A DNA stretch of 46,004 bases from Marinifilum sp. (lineage in GTDB: Bacteria > Bacteroidota > Bacteroidia > Bacteroidales > CG2-30-32-10): positions 1 to 46,004 of the forward strand of contig DYDE01000003.1 of assembly GCA_020718065.1 (NCBI GenBank), read 5' to 3'. The notes under the pieces were generated by a model. The model was not told where the DNA came from. It worked only from the letters and a program-made list of their open reading frames with translations, and did not search any database. Positions 1 through 8,158 of the stretch are shown here, piece after piece (the first letter of the stretch is position 1; each line of letters opens with the position of its first letter). Position numbers and translations under genes: made by a program.

Positions 1-362
1 ATTCCATTTAATTTATGCAAGCATTTTTCGCCCCAAACAATATAAGAAGCAAGAAGTACTTCTGAGTCTGTTTTGGTTTTAAAATCATATTTTCCCTTCA
101 ATTCTTCTTTCAGTTCAATATAATTATAAATTTCACCATTAAATATCATAACATATCTACCAGTATTATCAAACATTGGTTGATGACCAGCAACTGATAA
201 ATCAATAATACTTAGTCGAACATAGCCGAAACCAAAATTTTTATCATAAAAAACACCATCATCATCAGGTCCTCTATGCTTAATAGTTTGCATCATTTCC
301 CTGAGAGAATGATCTTCTACTGTTTTTTGATTAAAATTAATTATTCCACAAATACCACACAT
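1..362 (-). CDS. asnB: Asparagine synthetase (glutamine-hydrolysing), N-terminal part, truncated by window edge
   Basis: Class II glutamine amidotransferase domain of an AsnB-type enzyme. Glutamine hydrolysis at this domain feeds ammonia to a C-terminal synthetase domain that lies outside the window. Reading the minus strand from the ATG at 362 gives MCGICGI, with Cys2 as the expected nucleophile once Met is removed. RLSIIDLS (residues 49-56), RGPDDDG (30-36) and FNGEIYNY (74-81) are the classic glutamine-binding signatures. About 120 codons are present and the frame is open to base 1. It is the last gene seen in the polysaccharide operon, 46 bp after a GT4 gene. AsnB-like enzymes in such loci often amidate sugar carboxylates such as uronamides rather than make free asparagine. 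That role here is inference; the family call is secure. Confidence 0.95.
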   Translation of the reverse strand, partial: MCGICGIINFNQKTVEDHSLREMMQTIKHRGPDDDGVFYDKNFGFGYVRLSIIDLSVAGHQPMFDNTGRYVMIFNGEIYNYIELKEELKGKYDFKTKTDSEVLLASYIVWGEKCLHKLNG

Positions 363-408
363 TAAATATTTCTCCTGAATTATAAAAACATTATATTAAT
401 GCTTTACT

Positions 409-1608
409 TTATATAAATAATTTATAAATTGAATACAATTCTCTAACCTGAATTTCGTTGTTATAAGATTGCACTATTTGATTGCGAGCATTAATGCCAA
501 ATTGCGTTCTTTTATCCTTATTGTTATATAATTCAAACATTGCATCAGCAATTCCTTCGATGTCTTTTTCTTTGACCAAGATTCCTGTTTTATTATTTAT
601 TACGACTTCGGGTATTCCTGCATGAAAGGTTGAAATACAGGGCTTACCACAGGCCTGAGCTTCCATTAAAACGATAGGTGTTCCCTCTTTATCATTATTT
701 GAAGAGGTTATACTTGTTAAAACAAAAACATCACATTTTTGCATTTCGTTTAACACCAATTCTCTTGGTTTGTTTGTCTCAAAACTATTTATAAAAACAA
801 TATTAGAATCTTTCTCAGATAATTGTTTAATTTTATTATCTAAACGACAATCACCAACTATTCTTAGAATACAATCATTTATTTGATGGTTTCTTTTTAA
901 TAATTTAAAAGCTTCAATTGCAAAACGAATTCCTTTTTTTTCTTCAAACAATGCTACTATTGTAAATATAAACTTTTCTTTTTTTTCTGAAATGTTATTT
1001 TGAGGAGAAAAAAAATTAACATTTACTCCTAAACGATGAATTTTAATCTTTTTTTCAGGGAACCCTAATTTAATAAGATCGTTTTTCATATCTTCGGAAA
1101 GAGCTAAGAATAAATCTCCTTCTTTTGATAATATATTATAATACTTTTTTAACTTGTTTTTATCACAACCTAAATCATAGCCATAAAAAGAAGTTATAAG
1201 TGGAATTTTATTTTCTGTTTTCAACTTTAAAGAAGAAATTCCAGAATGGCCAAAATGCGCATGAATTAATTTTACTTTAAAGTCTTTTGCAATATTGTAA
1301 ATACAATCTGAAGCTTTCCTTAAATTATAATCTAAAAAATATTTGTTGGGAAGTTTGTTATAAACAGGTCTTATAACACTTACATCGTTATATTTCAGGA
1401 TTTTATTTGAATGATTTGTTTTCCAAGCATGTTTTTTGTTTAATGTTTTTTTTAAAATTATTGGAACACGAGGAGTTGGAGAAATGACAAGGGGATTAAA
1501 ACCATATTTTTGGATTTCAATAGCCTGATTATAAACCCAAGAAGAAACAGAAGGACATTCATCACTGGGAAAATATTCTCTTATTGACAAAAAATCGAAG
1601 TTGTTCAT
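409..1608 (-). CDS. GT4 family glycosyltransferase (GT-B fold)
   Basis: A 399-aa cytoplasmic glycosyltransferase that probably adds one sugar to the lipid-linked repeat unit. The C-terminal nucleotide-sugar-binding half carries the retaining GT4 signature EGTPIVLME (E-x7-E), followed by ACGKPCIST and GIPEVV around residues 315-345. The N-terminal half has the acceptor-domain pattern, including AHFGHSGISS near residue 120. No signal peptide or membrane helix is seen. The start is an ATG at 1608. It lies between another GT4 gene (99 bp upstream) and asnB (46 bp downstream). Donor and acceptor cannot be read from sequence. Confidence 0.9.
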   Translation of the reverse strand: MNNFDFLSIREYFPSDECPSVSSWVYNQAIEIQKYGFNPLVISPTPRVPIILKKTLNKKHAWKTNHSNKILKYNDVSVIRPVYNKLPNKYFLDYNLRKASDCIYNIAKDFKVKLIHAHFGHSGISSLKLKTENKIPLITSFYGYDLGCDKNKLKKYYNILSKEGDLFLALSEDMKNDLIKLGFPEKKIKIHRLGVNVNFFSPQNNISEKKEKFIFTIVALFEEKKGIRFAIEAFKLLKRNHQINDCILRIVGDCRLDNKIKQLSEKDSNIVFINSFETNKPRELVLNEMQKCDVFVLTSITSSNNDKEGTPIVLMEAQACGKPCISTFHAGIPEVVINNKTGILVKEKDIEGIADAMFELYNNKDKRTQFGINARNQIVQSYNNEIQVRELYSIYKLFI

Positions 1609-1707
1609 ATCAAAATAAGAATTAGATCCAAAGTTGCTGAATATCTAGATATTATTAAAAAAAAACAGTTTTTAAAACTAAAAACCTCTTTTTTGAAATT
1701 TAAAATT

Positions 1708-2922
1708 TTAATGGGTTTTATTTACATAAAATTCTTGGACTGAATAGATGAAAGGATTTGCACAATTAATATGTGAAAAATTATTAATAGCCAATTCTCT
1801 ACCAGAATTTCCTATTTTTTTTCTTAAATTTTTATCATAAATTAATTGTTTCAAATTGTTTTTATATGTTTCGGAATCACCTATTTCAGAAATAAAAGCG
1901 TTTTCGCCATTAATCAGATATTGCGATAAATCGCTGAAGTTTGTGGATATTACTGGTTTGCCCGATAATAAATATTCTGCTGTTTTTCCAGGAAAACCAG
2001 CATTTGCTGTTTCTTTACCTTGTTCGGGAATAAACAAGATGTCTGATTTACATAATAATATGGGTAACTCTTCTTGTTTAACAGTTGGAACTATTTCGGA
2101 GTTATTAATTAAATTGTATTTTGAAAACAAATCCTGAAGGTTTTTAACATCCCCAATAATAATTGCAAAAATGATTTTAATTTTAATATCATATTCACTG
2201 ATTAATTCTGATATGATTTTCAAAAAGAACTCCACACCATTTGTTCTGGCAATGGTTCCAGCATAAAATATTTTTAAATATCCAGAGCTATTAAAAACAT
2301 CATACGCTTTATTATTAAAATAGGAAGTGTCTTTATTAGATATGTAAACAAATTCTTCTATGTCCACAGTAGTAGGATATGATTTTGTAATTTTCTTTTT
2401 AGGAAACATTGTTTTATAATGATTTTCTAATGTAGAAGAAATTACAAAAATTTCATAGGCTTTCTTAAGTATAAATTTATCAAAAAGTTTTTTGTTGTAT
2501 AATACTATATAATCAAAGATTGACTTTTTGTTTTTATACATTCTCCCAATGGTATCAACAATGTCAACCAATAAAGGAATTTTAGCAAATTTGCAGTATA
2601 AAGGGATAGTATAGAATTCGAAAAAACCGCCATGAACAATTAAAACAAATTGAGGTTTTTCTTTAATAAGTTTTTTTAACAGCACAAAAGGAGATATTAA
2701 ATATTGAATAACTCTTGGCAATTTAATATTTAATAAGTAATAAATACTATTTTCTCCATTTTTAAAAGATTTTGGTTTTTGTGGATATGCAGAAATAATA
2801 ATTGTTTCAATAGAATTTTCAGTAAATGATTTTCTCCAATGGTTTAATCTTTTGGTCCAAGAACCTGTTTCCTCAATTCCATTTCTTATTATTATCCCTT
2901 TTTTAAAATCTTTTAAATGCAT
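1708..2922 (-). CDS. GT4-like glycosyltransferase
   Basis: A 404-aa GT-B-fold glycosyltransferase. The C-terminal half has FPGKTAEYLLSGKPVIST and a following INGENAF element (about residues 310-345), typical of Glyco_trans_1 domains. The family E-x7-E pattern is less regular than in the neighbouring GT4. The N-terminal domain includes hydrophobic stretches around residues 70-125 (RVIQYLISPFVLL and FVLIVHGGFFEFYTI) that may allow membrane association. The ATG at 2922 is the start. It follows the toroid-like gene by 48 bp. Substrate is unknown. Confidence 0.85.
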   Translation of the reverse strand: MHLKDFKKGIIIRNGIEETGSWTKRLNHWRKSFTENSIETIIISAYPQKPKSFKNGENSIYYLLNIKLPRVIQYLISPFVLLKKLIKEKPQFVLIVHGGFFEFYTIPLYCKFAKIPLLVDIVDTIGRMYKNKKSIFDYIVLYNKKLFDKFILKKAYEIFVISSTLENHYKTMFPKKKITKSYPTTVDIEEFVYISNKDTSYFNNKAYDVFNSSGYLKIFYAGTIARTNGVEFFLKIISELISEYDIKIKIIFAIIIGDVKNLQDLFSKYNLINNSEIVPTVKQEELPILLCKSDILFIPEQGKETANAGFPGKTAEYLLSGKPVISTNFSDLSQYLINGENAFISEIGDSETYKNNLKQLIYDKNLRKKIGNSGRELAINNFSHINCANPFIYSVQEFYVNKTH

Positions 2923-2970
2923 TTTGTTTTGAAGTAAGCAGAATTTAATGAGTTATTAAATTATTATTTT

Positions 2971-4164
2971 CTAATAAATATTAATATCTTTCTTGTTTAA
3001 TGACAATAACAAATCAACCAAAGCAAGCATCATCCATGCTTGATTCCATCGCATATAGGAAATTTTATTAGTAAAATAAGGCCATTTTTGAAAATAAAAA
3101 TATCCTTTTTTGCTTTTCAAATAGGCAATTGTCCAATCTGCAATTTTACTTGCAAAAGATAAGTAATTGGTATTTGTTTTTAAAAAACGACTAAAAATAA
3201 TTATACCTTGAGCTTGATTGTGAATATCGACTGGCCATAACTTTGGTAGTCGATAATATGAAACCCCAACAGCATTAAATTGTTTGTTTTTATAAAAATC
3301 AATACCATCTAATAAAGCAGGTAAAAACGTATTTTTATCTATGTTAGAAATATCAATAATAATGTCTAATGATTCAAGAATATTCCCTTGATGAAAATCT
3401 ATTTGTTTAACAGGTTTGAATGTTTCTAATTCGTGACTATAATACCAAGAACCATCTTCATTTTGCAAATTTTTTGTGAACTTTAGTACGTTTATAATAA
3501 TATCAAGATGCTCTTCTTTTTTGTTTAAGTAATCATCATACGCCAATATTTCTGCGGCAAGGAGATTTGCATTAACATTCATATCTCTTTTTACGGGAGA
3601 ATAAGAAAAACAATACCCTTTAGATGTTTTAGTCAAGTGCAAATCATTCAATACAAATAAAGTGGCACTGCTAATTATTTCTTTAGCTTTTGTATCTTTA
3701 TATAATTTATAATAATTGAGTATTCCTCTAATAATTGTAGCTGTAACAACAACATTGGGAGAATTAGCAGGAACAATATTTCCGTTTCTTTGAGGCCAAT
3801 CATATTGATAACCCCAGCAATAGCCGCTGTATCCTTTACAAGTGTTATCTGACAACCAATTAAAAAAACGATGATTGATTTCATCTAAAGTGTTGCTTTC
3901 AATTTCATCTATATATTTAAGCTTGGTATATGCTGTTAAGAAAAGCCCAATTGCTTTAGGATTCGTTGTTTTTTTTATGCCAAATAAAGGCCTAAAATTT
4001 ATTGGTGATCTCCTAAAAAACTGATTAGCATAAAAAGAAATATTTTTCCCAAATTTTTTAAAAGGTATATAGGAGTTATGAGAATCAAGTAAATTATATC
4101 CCTTGTATTGTTCTTTCTTGCAATACCTGTGTAATTCCAATAAAATTTTTGAATAATCTTCCAT
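2971..4164 (-). CDS. Alpha/alpha-toroid-like protein of polysaccharide loci, function unknown
   Basis: A 397-aa soluble protein without signal peptide. It consists of repeated helix pairs with aromatic-rich loops, such as GYCWGYQYDWPQRNG (about residues 116-130), QNEDGSWYYSHE and the C-terminal WNQAWMMLALVDLLL. This pattern resembles six-hairpin glycosidase or terpenoid-cyclase-like toroids, which include uronyl C5-epimerases and lyases. Relatives are common in O-antigen and capsule clusters and are sometimes mis-annotated as delta-aminolevulinate dehydratase. Its position between a nucleotidyltransferase and two glycosyltransferases suggests it acts on a cytoplasmic glycan or sugar intermediate. 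No catalytic residues can be assigned with confidence. The fold call is an inference from sequence pattern. Confidence 0.6.
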   Translation of the reverse strand: MEDYSKILLELHRYCKKEQYKGYNLLDSHNSYIPFKKFGKNISFYANQFFRRSPINFRPLFGIKKTTNPKAIGLFLTAYTKLKYIDEIESNTLDEINHRFFNWLSDNTCKGYSGYCWGYQYDWPQRNGNIVPANSPNVVVTATIIRGILNYYKLYKDTKAKEIISSATLFVLNDLHLTKTSKGYCFSYSPVKRDMNVNANLLAAEILAYDDYLNKKEEHLDIIINVLKFTKNLQNEDGSWYYSHELETFKPVKQIDFHQGNILESLDIIIDISNIDKNTFLPALLDGIDFYKNKQFNAVGVSYYRLPKLWPVDIHNQAQGIIIFSRFLKTNTNYLSFASKIADWTIAYLKSKKGYFYFQKWPYFTNKISYMRWNQAWMMLALVDLLLSLNKKDINIY

Positions 4165-4231
4165 TAAATTTCTTCAACTAACAACGTTAATGGTTCTTTG
4201 CATTTTAGCTAAAAATAATAATAATCAATGC

Positions 4232-5284
4232 TTATGTTAATTTCATATATTCTGCCCAACTTCCAAAATCTCTCCATGATTTTTCACTTACTGGAAATAC
4301 TCCAACTTTTCCATTTCTCTTTTTAACTTTTTCTATTAATTCAGTAATATGGAACATCTTATTATCAGGGATTTCATTCAAAAGATGAGGCTCTAAAATA
4401 TACATACCACTATTAATTTTGAAAGTTAATTCGGGTTTTTCTTTTAAAGCCAATAGTTGTCCGTCTTCTCCTGTTTCAATAATGCCATAAGCCAATGGAA
4501 AATGCTTAAGAGCAGCAACAATCGTAATTTCGTTGCTGTATTTTTTATGATATTCAAGTATTTCTGAAACATCTTGCTCAATTATAATATCACAATTACT
4601 AACAAAAAAGGTTTCTTTTATAAAACCTTTAAGTATTGATAAGCTTCCAGCTGTTCCAAGTGGCTTTCTTTCCTTAAAATAATGTAATTTATATGGTAGG
4701 TTTTGGTTTTTTAGATAATATTCAATCAATTCAGCTTTATAGTTTACGGAAATATAAAAATCATTACAACCATAATTGTTAAATTGTTCAAATATTTCTT
4801 CAATAATTGTTCTTTCGCCTATAGGAATTAATGGTTTTGGTAGTACATTGGTTAAAGGTTTTAAACGAGTTCCAAGTCCACCTGCCATTATAACAATTGG
4901 AAGATTAAAACTTGAATTTGATACTTTAATTTTTTCACCGAAAAGTTCTTCCCATAAATAAACATCTTCCAATTCTCCTTTGGCGTTTTTTACGGGCATG
5001 CATTCTATTCGATGCTTTTTCATTAATTCTAGCACTTCTGGCTTGCTGTCGTTTGTTTTTGCAAATACAAAATCCTTTCGTAGGATTTTTTTTATGGCTG
5101 TATCTAAAGAAATGTTAGAAATAATTGCTTTCTGAATGTCTCCAATGCTTAAAACTCCCTTAAATTTGTTATTATCAAAAACCAGCAATAATTTTTTATT
5201 TATTATATCCATTATTTTTAATGCCTGATGAATAGAATCATTCATCTGAATTATTCTGCAATTAATATATTCCAGATATTTCAT
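4232..5284 (-). CDS. CBS-domain sugar-1-phosphate nucleotidyltransferase (PtmE-like)
   Basis: A 350-aa enzyme predicted to activate a sugar-1-phosphate with an NTP. Residues about 10-115 form a CBS pair (SIGDI near 46-50, then a second unit ending ELEDVYLWEEL). The nucleotidyltransferase domain starts at MAGGLGTRLKPLT (133-145), with GTAGSL (210-215) and a metal-binding Asp in SNCD (229-232). The order CBS-CBS-NTase matches PtmE, the glucosamine-1-phosphate guanylyltransferase of the Campylobacter legionaminate pathway. Related proteins also activate other sugars, so the base and sugar are unproven. It begins 2 bp after the GNAT gene and shares the block with LegB-like and DegT genes, which supports a shared pathway. 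CBS domains suggest allosteric control by an adenine nucleotide. Confidence 0.85.
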   Translation of the reverse strand: MKYLEYINCRIIQMNDSIHQALKIMDIINKKLLLVFDNNKFKGVLSIGDIQKAIISNISLDTAIKKILRKDFVFAKTNDSKPEVLELMKKHRIECMPVKNAKGELEDVYLWEELFGEKIKVSNSSFNLPIVIMAGGLGTRLKPLTNVLPKPLIPIGERTIIEEIFEQFNNYGCNDFYISVNYKAELIEYYLKNQNLPYKLHYFKERKPLGTAGSLSILKGFIKETFFVSNCDIIIEQDVSEILEYHKKYSNEITIVAALKHFPLAYGIIETGEDGQLLALKEKPELTFKINSGMYILEPHLLNEIPDNKMFHITELIEKVKKRNGKVGVFPVSEKSWRDFGSWAEYMKLT

Positions 5285-5286
5285 TT

Positions 5287-5829
5287 TTATTGAGCTTTTA
5301 GAAAATCTTCTTTAAAAAGCGAAAGTATTATAATATCATGATATTCTCCATTATAGAAAACATGTTGCATCAATCTACCTTCTTCTTTGAAATTTCCAAT
5401 CTTTTCATGCATTCGTATTGTGGAAATATTAAAAGCAATTGGATAGCCAAAAATTTTCCTTAAATTTAAATAATTAAAGGCATAATCAAACATTAGCGTT
5501 GGGGCTTCCACACTATAACCTTTTCCTTGTTTGCTTTTTTCTCCAATAATAAAACCCCAAATAGCAGTTCCTGAAATGTAGTCAATATTATTTAATTGAA
5601 TAATTCCAATAAAATCATTTGATTCAATTTCGTCAATACCAAAATATATATTTCGATTGCTTTTGTCATTTAATGCATTATCAAACCATTCTTTATCTAT
5701 TTCCAAGGTTTTAGGGAATCTAACACCTTGAGTTAATTTAATCAATTCTAGATTATTTCGCCATTCGTGAGTTTTTTCTATATCCCCCATTTTAAGTGGA
5801 CGTAAAATAATATTTTTTCCTATCAACAT
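5287..5829 (-). CDS. GNAT family N-acetyltransferase, PseH/LegH- or RimJ-like
   Basis: A 180-aa GNAT acetyltransferase of the Acetyltransf_3 (RimJ/PseH) type. It starts with NIILRPLKMGDIEKTHEWRNN, the usual beta1-alpha1 start of sugar amine acetyltransferases such as PseH and LegH. The acetyl-CoA loop is probably GEKSKQGKGYSVEA near residue 95, and a C-terminal HEKIGNFKEEG element is present. It sits between the ATP-grasp gene (19 bp) and the CBS-nucleotidyltransferase (2 bp). By context it probably N-acylates the amino group installed by the upstream DegT enzyme. Ribosomal-protein acetylation is the alternative but less likely here. Confidence 0.8.
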   Translation of the reverse strand: MLIGKNIILRPLKMGDIEKTHEWRNNLELIKLTQGVRFPKTLEIDKEWFDNALNDKSNRNIYFGIDEIESNDFIGIIQLNNIDYISGTAIWGFIIGEKSKQGKGYSVEAPTLMFDYAFNYLNLRKIFGYPIAFNISTIRMHEKIGNFKEEGRLMQHVFYNGEYHDIIILSLFKEDFLKAQ

Positions 5830-5848
5830 AAATTTAAGTTTTTGTAAT

Positions 5849-7027
5849 TTAAATCAAAAGATATTTTATAAAATGCTCTATGTTGGATTTTATTTGTAAT
5901 AATTGGTTTAGTTTTTGTCCATGTATAATGAAATACCCATGTCGATTTAAACTATTGGTTATTGGTTTAACAATTTCTCCTTTTGATAAAGATAATTGAA
6001 ATTTTATTACTTCTGGAAATTTTTCTTTTAGTTCTGTTTCAGAAACTATATCCTTTATTTTTTTTCCTATAGGTAAATTTAAAAAGGTAATCAAAGAGGC
6101 TCTATCTTTTATATCATTTGAAAATGGTTGGTTAGTTGCAATTTTAATAACAATATCTTCCATATTAACTCCTGTAGATAATGGAACAAGTTGAGAAGTA
6201 ATATAATCACCTCCAAGACGAGGACCAATTTCTATGAGGATAATCCCGTTTTTATTTATTTTTAATTCAGGATGTATAGCACAATTATTTAAACCCGACT
6301 TATCTACGATATTTTGCAAATGTTTTTGAATAGATTCTTTTAAATATTCAAATTTGGAAGGTTGAATATGTCCTAACTCTACATTATAGGGAGGCAGAGT
6401 GACGATTTTGTCAGTTAATTGAATTATTTCTACTTTGTGGTTATATACAATTGCTTCTACACTAATTTCATCACCAATTATAAATTCTTCAATAATAAAT
6501 AGGCCTTCATCGCAAAATGGCAAACTTTCAATAATCGCATTTTTTAACATTTTCGGTGTTTCACATTTGATAACTCCTCTACTTCCCGAATTTCTTATAG
6601 GTTTTACAATTAAGGGATATTTAAATGAATGAATATCAATAATGGTATTTTTATCATAAACATCTCCTTTTGCGTGCAAAATATTATTTGTTTTAAGAAA
6701 TGTTTTGAATTTAGCTTTATTTAGTAAAGTTTCGCAACTTTCAATAGTGGGGAAAGGCAAATGAAGTTCATTTGCAATTTTGCTCATCATTAAAACAGGA
6801 TTGTCTGTTGCAGCAGTGACAAGACCTTTAATTTTGTATTTTTCTGCAATATTTTTTGTTTTATTATAGTCATTTCCTTCAACAACAAGAAATGTGTCTG
6901 CAGTATTTTTTGCAATTGCATTAGGATTTGGGTCAATAACAATTGTGTGAAAACCCAAAATTTTTGCTCTTTCAATAATAGATAATTGCAGTTCTCCTCC
7001 TCCAAAAACCAAAATGTTATCTTTCAT
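5849..7027 (-). CDS. ATP-grasp ligase, carboxylate-amine ligase type
   Basis: A 392-aa ATP-grasp enzyme. The N-terminal pre-ATP-grasp domain begins FGGGELQLSIIERA. The ATP-binding lysine region is YPLIVKPIRNSGSRG near residues 132-147. The metal-binding end of the fold is IEIGPRLGGDYIT around residue 270. The PRLGG form resembles L-amino-acid ligases (BacD type) and PurK/PurT rather than carbamoyl-phosphate synthase. It overlaps the DegT aminotransferase by 11 bp, implying translational coupling. The inferred role is ATP-dependent coupling of an amino acid or other carboxylate to the new amino sugar. The alternative is synthesis of a separate small precursor. The ATP-grasp call is firm; the substrate is unknown. 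Confidence 0.85.
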   Translation of the reverse strand: MKDNILVFGGGELQLSIIERAKILGFHTIVIDPNPNAIAKNTADTFLVVEGNDYNKTKNIAEKYKIKGLVTAATDNPVLMMSKIANELHLPFPTIESCETLLNKAKFKTFLKTNNILHAKGDVYDKNTIIDIHSFKYPLIVKPIRNSGSRGVIKCETPKMLKNAIIESLPFCDEGLFIIEEFIIGDEISVEAIVYNHKVEIIQLTDKIVTLPPYNVELGHIQPSKFEYLKESIQKHLQNIVDKSGLNNCAIHPELKINKNGIILIEIGPRLGGDYITSQLVPLSTGVNMEDIVIKIATNQPFSNDIKDRASLITFLNLPIGKKIKDIVSETELKEKFPEVIKFQLSLSKGEIVKPITNSLNRHGYFIIHGQKLNQLLQIKSNIEHFIKYLLI

Positions 7028-8156
7028 TTTCTATTGCTATTTTAAGAGATTCTGCAATATATTTTATTTGCTCCTTACTTAGTTTTGAATACATTGGTAG
7101 GGTTATCAAATTATCTGCTAAATAATCTGTTATTGGTAATTCATTATAAAATTCCTTATAAATTGAAAAACGATGTACAGCCGGGTAATGTACGCTTGTT
7201 TGAATACCTGCTTTAGCCAAAAGATTTCGAATATTATCTCGTTTTTCAAAAGTTGAATTTTTTATTACTATTGGGAAAATGTAATTTGATGAAAACGCTT
7301 TGTATTTTTTAAATGGAATTATAATATCTTCCATGGAAAAAAGATTTTCAATATATATCTGACGAACTATTTTCCTCTGTGCTAAATCTGCTTCAATTTT
7401 ATCCAGTTGAACCAGCCCAATAGCAGCATGAATATCATCCATCCGATAGTTATACCCTAATTCAATAACATCATATGCAGTTGAATGACCTTTAGAACGC
7501 TCATATGACATAGAGGTCATTCCATGTGATCTCAGCAATCTGGCCCTTTCATTCATTTTTTGACTGTTTGTGACCAACATACCACCTTCACCAGTGCTGA
7601 TGTTTTTATTTGAAAAAAAACTAAAACAACCAACATCTCCAATTGTTCCTAATTTTTTTCCATTATATTCAGACAATGGTCCATGACAAGCATCTTCAAT
7701 TACTTTTAATCCATATTCGTTAGCTATACTCATAATATTATTCATATCACAAGAAAATCCACCATAATGCATAACCATTATGGCTTTGGTCTTGGGAGTA
7801 ATCTTTCTTTTAATATCTTCAGGGTCAATTACTGGATTTTCCAGGTTTTTTACATCTGCAAAAACAGGGATTGCATTTACATAGCGAATTGCATTTACAG
7901 TAGCAACGAAGGTAAAAGAAGGACAAATTACTTCGTCACCTGAATTCACTTCTGCAAGTAATAATGCAAGATGTAAACTAACGGTACAATTTGAAGTTGA
8001 TATAGCATAATCAACATCTAGCATTTTAGCAAACCTCATTTCAAATTCTTCGCACCTGGGTCCGGTTGAAATCCAATTATCTTTAATAGCAGAACAAACA
8101 GCTAATCCTTCACGATCATCAAAATTAAGGTCAAATAATGGTATCTTATAAGGCAT
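7017..8156 (-). CDS. DegT/DnrJ/EryC1/StrS sugar aminotransferase
   Basis: A 379-aa PLP-dependent aminotransferase that transfers an amino group, usually from glutamate, to a keto-sugar nucleotide. The PLP-binding Asp is in EDACHG (Asp155), and the Schiff-base lysine is Lys184 in FSFFSNKNISTGEGG. The TSNCTVSLHLAL stretch (54-65) supplies phosphate contacts. It starts 2 bp after the LegB-like dehydratase, whose 4-keto product is its likely substrate, giving a 4-amino-4,6-dideoxy-HexNAc nucleotide. It overlaps the ATP-grasp gene by 11 bp. It may act like LegC or PglE, but the stereochemistry cannot be told from sequence. Confidence 0.92.
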   Translation of the reverse strand: MPYKIPLFDLNFDDREGLAVCSAIKDNWISTGPRCEEFEMRFAKMLDVDYAISTSNCTVSLHLALLLAEVNSGDEVICPSFTFVATVNAIRYVNAIPVFADVKNLENPVIDPEDIKRKITPKTKAIMVMHYGGFSCDMNNIMSIANEYGLKVIEDACHGPLSEYNGKKLGTIGDVGCFSFFSNKNISTGEGGMLVTNSQKMNERARLLRSHGMTSMSYERSKGHSTAYDVIELGYNYRMDDIHAAIGLVQLDKIEADLAQRKIVRQIYIENLFSMEDIIIPFKKYKAFSSNYIFPIVIKNSTFEKRDNIRNLLAKAGIQTSVHYPAVHRFSIYKEFYNELPITDYLADNLITLPMYSKLSKEQIKYIAESLKIAIENER

Positions 8157-8158
8157 CT

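Noticed and set aside
1856-2137. Plus-strand open frame of 93 codons opposite a glycosyltransferase
   Set aside because: It lies entirely within the GT4-like gene on the other strand and shows no domain or promoter.
5849-7027. PurK or carbamoyl-phosphate synthase housekeeping enzyme
   Set aside because: The context is a sugar operon and the C-terminal PRLGG pattern fits amino-acid-type ligases better; a purine or pyrimidine role has no support nearby.
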